Of a stretch of DNA of 38,924 nt, positions 35,853 to 38,924 are shown one piece after another. The position numbers were made by a program, and so were the translations under genes. Source of the DNA: Acidobacteria bacterium RIFCSPLOWO2_12_FULL_65_11. GTDB taxonomy: Bacteria > Acidobacteriota > Vicinamibacteria > Vicinamibacterales > CAVVIG01. How positions within the stretch are numbered: position 1 is the stretch's first letter; the number at the start of each line of letters is the position of its first letter. The notes under the pieces are model-generated. The model was not told where the DNA came from. It was given only the letters and a program-made list of their open reading frames with translations, and did no database searches. Location: the NCBI GenBank assembly GCA_001767495.1, contig MELA01000132.1, forward strand, positions 1-38,924. Direction: 5' to 3'.

Positions 35853-36539
35853 GTGTTGTTAGTCACCGATCTCAGCAAAGAATATCCGACGCCGCGCGGG
35901 CCGCTGTCGATCCTCGCGGGCGTCTCCTTCTCGCTCGCGCCGGGCGAGGCGGCCGCGATCATGGGGCCGTCTGGCAGCGGCAAGAGCTCGCTGCTGTACG
36001 TTCTGGGTGCGCTCGAGCCGCCGACTTCAGGCACCGTCACGCTCGACGGCCGCAATCCCTTCGATCTCGCGCCCGACGAGCTGGCGGCCTTTCGCAACAA
36101 GGCGATCGGCTTCGTCTTTCAGGATCACTGCCTGCTGCCGCAGTGCACGGTCCTCGAGAACGTGCTGATTCCCACGCTCGTGGCGCCGGCGACAGAAATC
36201 ACCGGGGCCGGCGGCGACGGCGTCACCGGGCACGCCCGGGGGCTCATCGAGCGGGTCGGACTCGGCGACCGAATCGACCATCGGCCGGGCGAGCTTTCGG
36301 GCGGGGAGCGGCAGCGCGTGGCGATTGCCCGGGCGCTCGTCCGCGAGCCGAGACTCGTCCTGTGCGACGAACCGACCGGCAATCTGGATCGGGCCTCGGC
36401 CGACAATGTGACTTCGCTGCTCCTCGACTTGCATCGCCAGCAGGGGACCTTGCTGATAGTTGTGACACACAGCCCGGCCCTGGCAGAACGGTTCCCCCTC
36501 CGGTTCGAGCTGGTCGATCGGCAACTTGTGAAAACGTGA
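35853..36539 (+). CDS. ABC transporter ATP-binding protein (LolD/MacB-like)
   Basis: IMGPSGSGKSSLLYVLGALEPPTSG (Walker A); LSGGERQRVAIARALVREPRLVLCDEPTGNLD. Confidence 0.95.
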   Translation: MLLVTDLSKEYPTPRGPLSILAGVSFSLAPGEAAAIMGPSGSGKSSLLYVLGALEPPTSGTVTLDGRNPFDLAPDELAAFRNKAIGFVFQDHCLLPQCTVLENVLIPTLVAPATEITGAGGDGVTGHARGLIERVGLGDRIDHRPGELSGGERQRVAIARALVREPRLVLCDEPTGNLDRASADNVTSLLLDLHRQQGTLLIVVTHSPALAERFPLRFELVDRQLVKT

Positions 36540-36635
36540 GGCCAGGGACGCCCTGCGGCCGACCTCCGACGGCCGACGTGTTATCCTCGCAGAGTCGACG
36601 ACCTCGGCAACACGTGCGACAAAGGAGTCAGAGCA

Positions 36636-37538
36636 ATGGTAGAGACCAAGACGTCCAAGGTTCCAGCAGGTGCGGTCGAGCTCTACAACATCTTCATTCA
36701 CGGCGGGATGAACCGCCGCGACTTCCTCGACGGCCTCAAGAAATTCGCCGTTGCGGGCATGACCGTTCCCTCGCTCGTCGAGGCGCTGATGCCCAACTAC
36801 GCGGCCGCCCAGCAAGTGGCCCCGACCGACGCCCGGATCAAGGCCGAATATCTGACCGTGCCCTCACCGCAGGGTAACGGCAGCATCAAGGGCTTGTTCG
36901 TTCGGCCGGCCAGCGCCACCGCCACGACCAGGCTGCCTGGCATTCTGGTCATCCACGAGAACCGGGGCCTCAATCCTCACATCGAGGACGTCGCGCGCCG
37001 TTTCGCGCTCGCCAACTTCATGGCGTTCGCGCCAGACGCGCTGACCTCGGTCGGCGGCTATCCGGGTGACGAGGCCCGGGCCGGACAGCTGTTCGGGACG
37101 GTCGATCGCGCCAAGATGACTGAGGACTTCGTGGCCGCGGCGATGTGGCTGAAGAACCGGCCGGACAGCACCGGCAGGATCGGAGCCACCGGTTTCTGCT
37201 TCGGCGGGGGCATCGCCAACACACTGGCCGTTCGGCTCGGCGCCGATATCGCGGCGGTCGCGCCGTATTACGGTGCAGCGCCGGCGGCTGCCGACGTCCC
37301 GAAGATCAAGGCGGCCGTCCTGGTCCATCATGGGGAAACGGACACGCGGCTCGTGATGGCGTGGCCGGCGTACGAGGCGGCGCTCAAGGCCGGGGGCGTC
37401 ACGTACGAAGGGCACATCTATCCAGGCGCGGCGCACGGCTTCAACAACGACGCGACGCCCGAGCGCTACAACAAAGCCGCGGCCGACGCGGCCTGGGCGA
37501 GCACGATCGCGTGGTTCAACAAATACGTACGAGGGTGA
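36636..37538 (+). CDS. Dienelactone hydrolase family protein with Tat-like N-terminus
   Basis: MNRRDFLDGLKKFAVAGM; ILVIHENRGLNPHIEDVARRFAL; IGATGFCFGGGIAN; YPGAAHGFNND. Confidence 0.93.
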   Translation: MVETKTSKVPAGAVELYNIFIHGGMNRRDFLDGLKKFAVAGMTVPSLVEALMPNYAAAQQVAPTDARIKAEYLTVPSPQGNGSIKGLFVRPASATATTRLPGILVIHENRGLNPHIEDVARRFALANFMAFAPDALTSVGGYPGDEARAGQLFGTVDRAKMTEDFVAAAMWLKNRPDSTGRIGATGFCFGGGIANTLAVRLGADIAAVAPYYGAAPAAADVPKIKAAVLVHHGETDTRLVMAWPAYEAALKAGGVTYEGHIYPGAAHGFNNDATPERYNKAAADAAWASTIAWFNKYVRG

Positions 37539-37548
37539 AGCCTCGCGT

Positions 37549-37629
37549 TAGAAGGCTCAGGGCTCAAGGCTCAAGGCTTAAGCCGACTTTAAGCCGTAGG
37601 CCTTGAGCCATAAGCCATAAGCCCTGAGC
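37549..37629. repeat. Imperfect inverted array of GGCTCAA/TTGAGCC and GGCTTAA/TTAAGCC units
   Basis: aggctcagggctcaaggctcaaggcttaagccgactttaagccgtaggccttgagccataagccataagccctgagcc, ending directly at the ATG of the permease. Confidence 0.8.
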
Positions 37630-37630
37630 C

Positions 37631-38924
37631 ATGCAGCCGCGTCACCTCGTTCTCCGCGGCCTCCTCTACTACTGGCGAACCAATGTCGCCGTCATGGCGG
37701 GCGTTGGCACTGCCGTCGCCGTGCTGGCGGGCGCGCTGCTCGTCGGCGACTCGGTCCGTGGCAGTCTGCGCGATCTCGTCCTTGAGCGGCTCGGCCGCAC
37801 CGACCACGCCATCGTCTCGTCGGGATTCTTTCGCGAGGCATTCGCCGACGACCTGCGCGTTGACGAGGCGTTCGGGGCGTCATTCGCGTCGGTCGCGCCG
37901 CTCATCGCCGTGCAAGGTGTCGTCAGCGAACAGGCGAGCGGCCGGCGCGCCTCGCGTGTGCTGGTGTATGGAGTGGACGACAGGTTCTGGCGCTTTCACG
38001 GCCTGACCGGCCCGCCGGCGCCCCTGACACCGGAGGGACGCGACGCGCTCGTCAGCCGAGCGCTCGCCGCAGAGATCGGCGCCCTCGTCGATGGCTCCGT
38101 GCTGGTGCGCCTGGAGCGGCCGTCGGCTGTCCCGGTCGAATCGCTGCACGGTCGCAAAGACGATCTGGGCCGCACGCTGCGCCTGACCGTTCGGGGCGTG
38201 CTCGGTCCTGAATATCTGGGTGAGTTCTCGCTGCAGCCCCAGCAGAGTGAGGTGCGGGCCGTGTTCGTGCCGCTCGCGCGACTTCAGCGGGAACTCGATC
38301 TCGCTGGTCGAGTGAACACGCTTCTCGTGTCGGACCGGGTCGAAACGCCGGGTCCAGCAGGACCCGGCCTACGTACGGAGACGGTACGGAGGGCGGGTCC
38401 TGTGGACCCGCCTGGAATATTGGAGGGGATTATCAGACGCCGGGCCACGCTCGCGGACATCGAGTTGACGCTGCGGCCGATCGAATCGCGCCACGAGCTG
38501 GCACTCGAGAGCGCGGCCGGCGTGATCGACCCGCCGCGCGAAGCCGCCGCCGCCGAGGCCGCGGCGGCCGCGGGCATGAAGGCGCAGCCGGTGTTCACCT
38601 ACCTGGCAAACAGCCTGCAGAGCGCCGACCGTCAGGTGCCGTACTCGCTGGTGACGGCCATGGACCTTGGCTCGATCGCGAACCTGCCGGCCGGTGCCGC
38701 CGGGTCGTCCGCACCTCCGCCCATCGTGCTGAACGAGTGGACGGCTCGCGATCTTCGGGTGACGCCGGGCGATCCGCTGACGCTCGAGTACTACGTCTGG
38801 GAAGAACCGGGCCGCCTGGTCGAACGCACGGCCGAGTTTCGAATCGCGGCGGTGGTGCCCATCACGGGCGCCGCGGCCGACCGGGATCTCGCTCCCGTCT
38901 ATCCGGGCCTCACCGACGCCGATA
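37631..38924 (+). CDS. ABC transporter permease (FtsX/MacB-like), partial, runs off window
   Basis: MQPRHLVLRGLLYYWRTNVAVMAGVGTAVAVLAGALLVGDSVRGSLRDLVLERLGRTDHAIVSSGFFREAF...; open to the window end (hence absent from the ORF track). Confidence 0.85.
   Translation, partial: MQPRHLVLRGLLYYWRTNVAVMAGVGTAVAVLAGALLVGDSVRGSLRDLVLERLGRTDHAIVSSGFFREAFADDLRVDEAFGASFASVAPLIAVQGVVSEQASGRRASRVLVYGVDDRFWRFHGLTGPPAPLTPEGRDALVSRALAAEIGALVDGSVLVRLERPSAVPVESLHGRKDDLGRTLRLTVRGVLGPEYLGEFSLQPQQSEVRAVFVPLARLQRELDLAGRVNTLLVSDRVETPGPAGPGLRTETVRRAGPVDPPGILEGIIRRRATLADIELTLRPIESRHELALESAAGVIDPPREAAAAEAAAAAGMKAQPVFTYLANSLQSADRQVPYSLVTAMDLGSIANLPAGAAGSSAPPPIVLNEWTARDLRVTPGDPLTLEYYVWEEPGRLVERTAEFRIAAVVPITGAAADRDLAPVYPGLTDAD
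38348..38412. repeat. Second palindromic repeat doublet located in-frame within the permease CDS
   Basis: ccgggtcc-agca-ggacccgg ... ggcgggtcc-tgt-ggacccgcc. Confidence 0.85.

Overview
GC-rich bacterial window. Gene content (PknB-type kinases with TPRs, TonB-style CarboxypepD_reg modules, PQQ/NHL propellers, DUF3311+SSS pair, dense palindromic repeats) suggests an Acidobacteriota/Vicinamibacteria-like chromosome; this assignment is inference. About 25 protein genes are supported. No rRNA, tRNA, CRISPR array or transposase was recognised. Main content, left to right: a decayed beta-barrel paralogue next to a ~2,200-aa modular surface protein (CarboxypepD_reg x5, a duplicated accessory domain, Ig-like, six NHL repeats, C-terminal beta-barrel ending in F); a vapBC-type TA pair bracketed by remnants of the same MFS gene; a truncated LysE fused by apparent deletion to a hydrolase; a Tat sulfite-oxidase-like protein with TerC; a kinase/STAS/ECF-sigma signalling cluster; cytochrome-Vgb propeller, membrane spermidine-synthase-like and PQQ propeller genes; an Fe-ADH; divergent HD-GYP and GGDEF genes; SSS symporter + DUF3311; a LuxE-like/aldehyde-dehydrogenase coupled pair; a GT4 glycosyltransferase; and ABC transporter genes running off the end. 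The most unusual genome-scale signal is a family of at least 16 short hairpin repeats (GTCCGSC-loop-GSCGGAC). They show paired stem substitutions, often occur as inverted doublets, and form the stop codons or C-terminal codons of several genes. A second palindromic element sits in frame inside the ABC permease gene. The best candidates for undescribed biology are the modular propeller/beta-barrel protein, the repeat family, and the kinase/STAS/sigma cluster.
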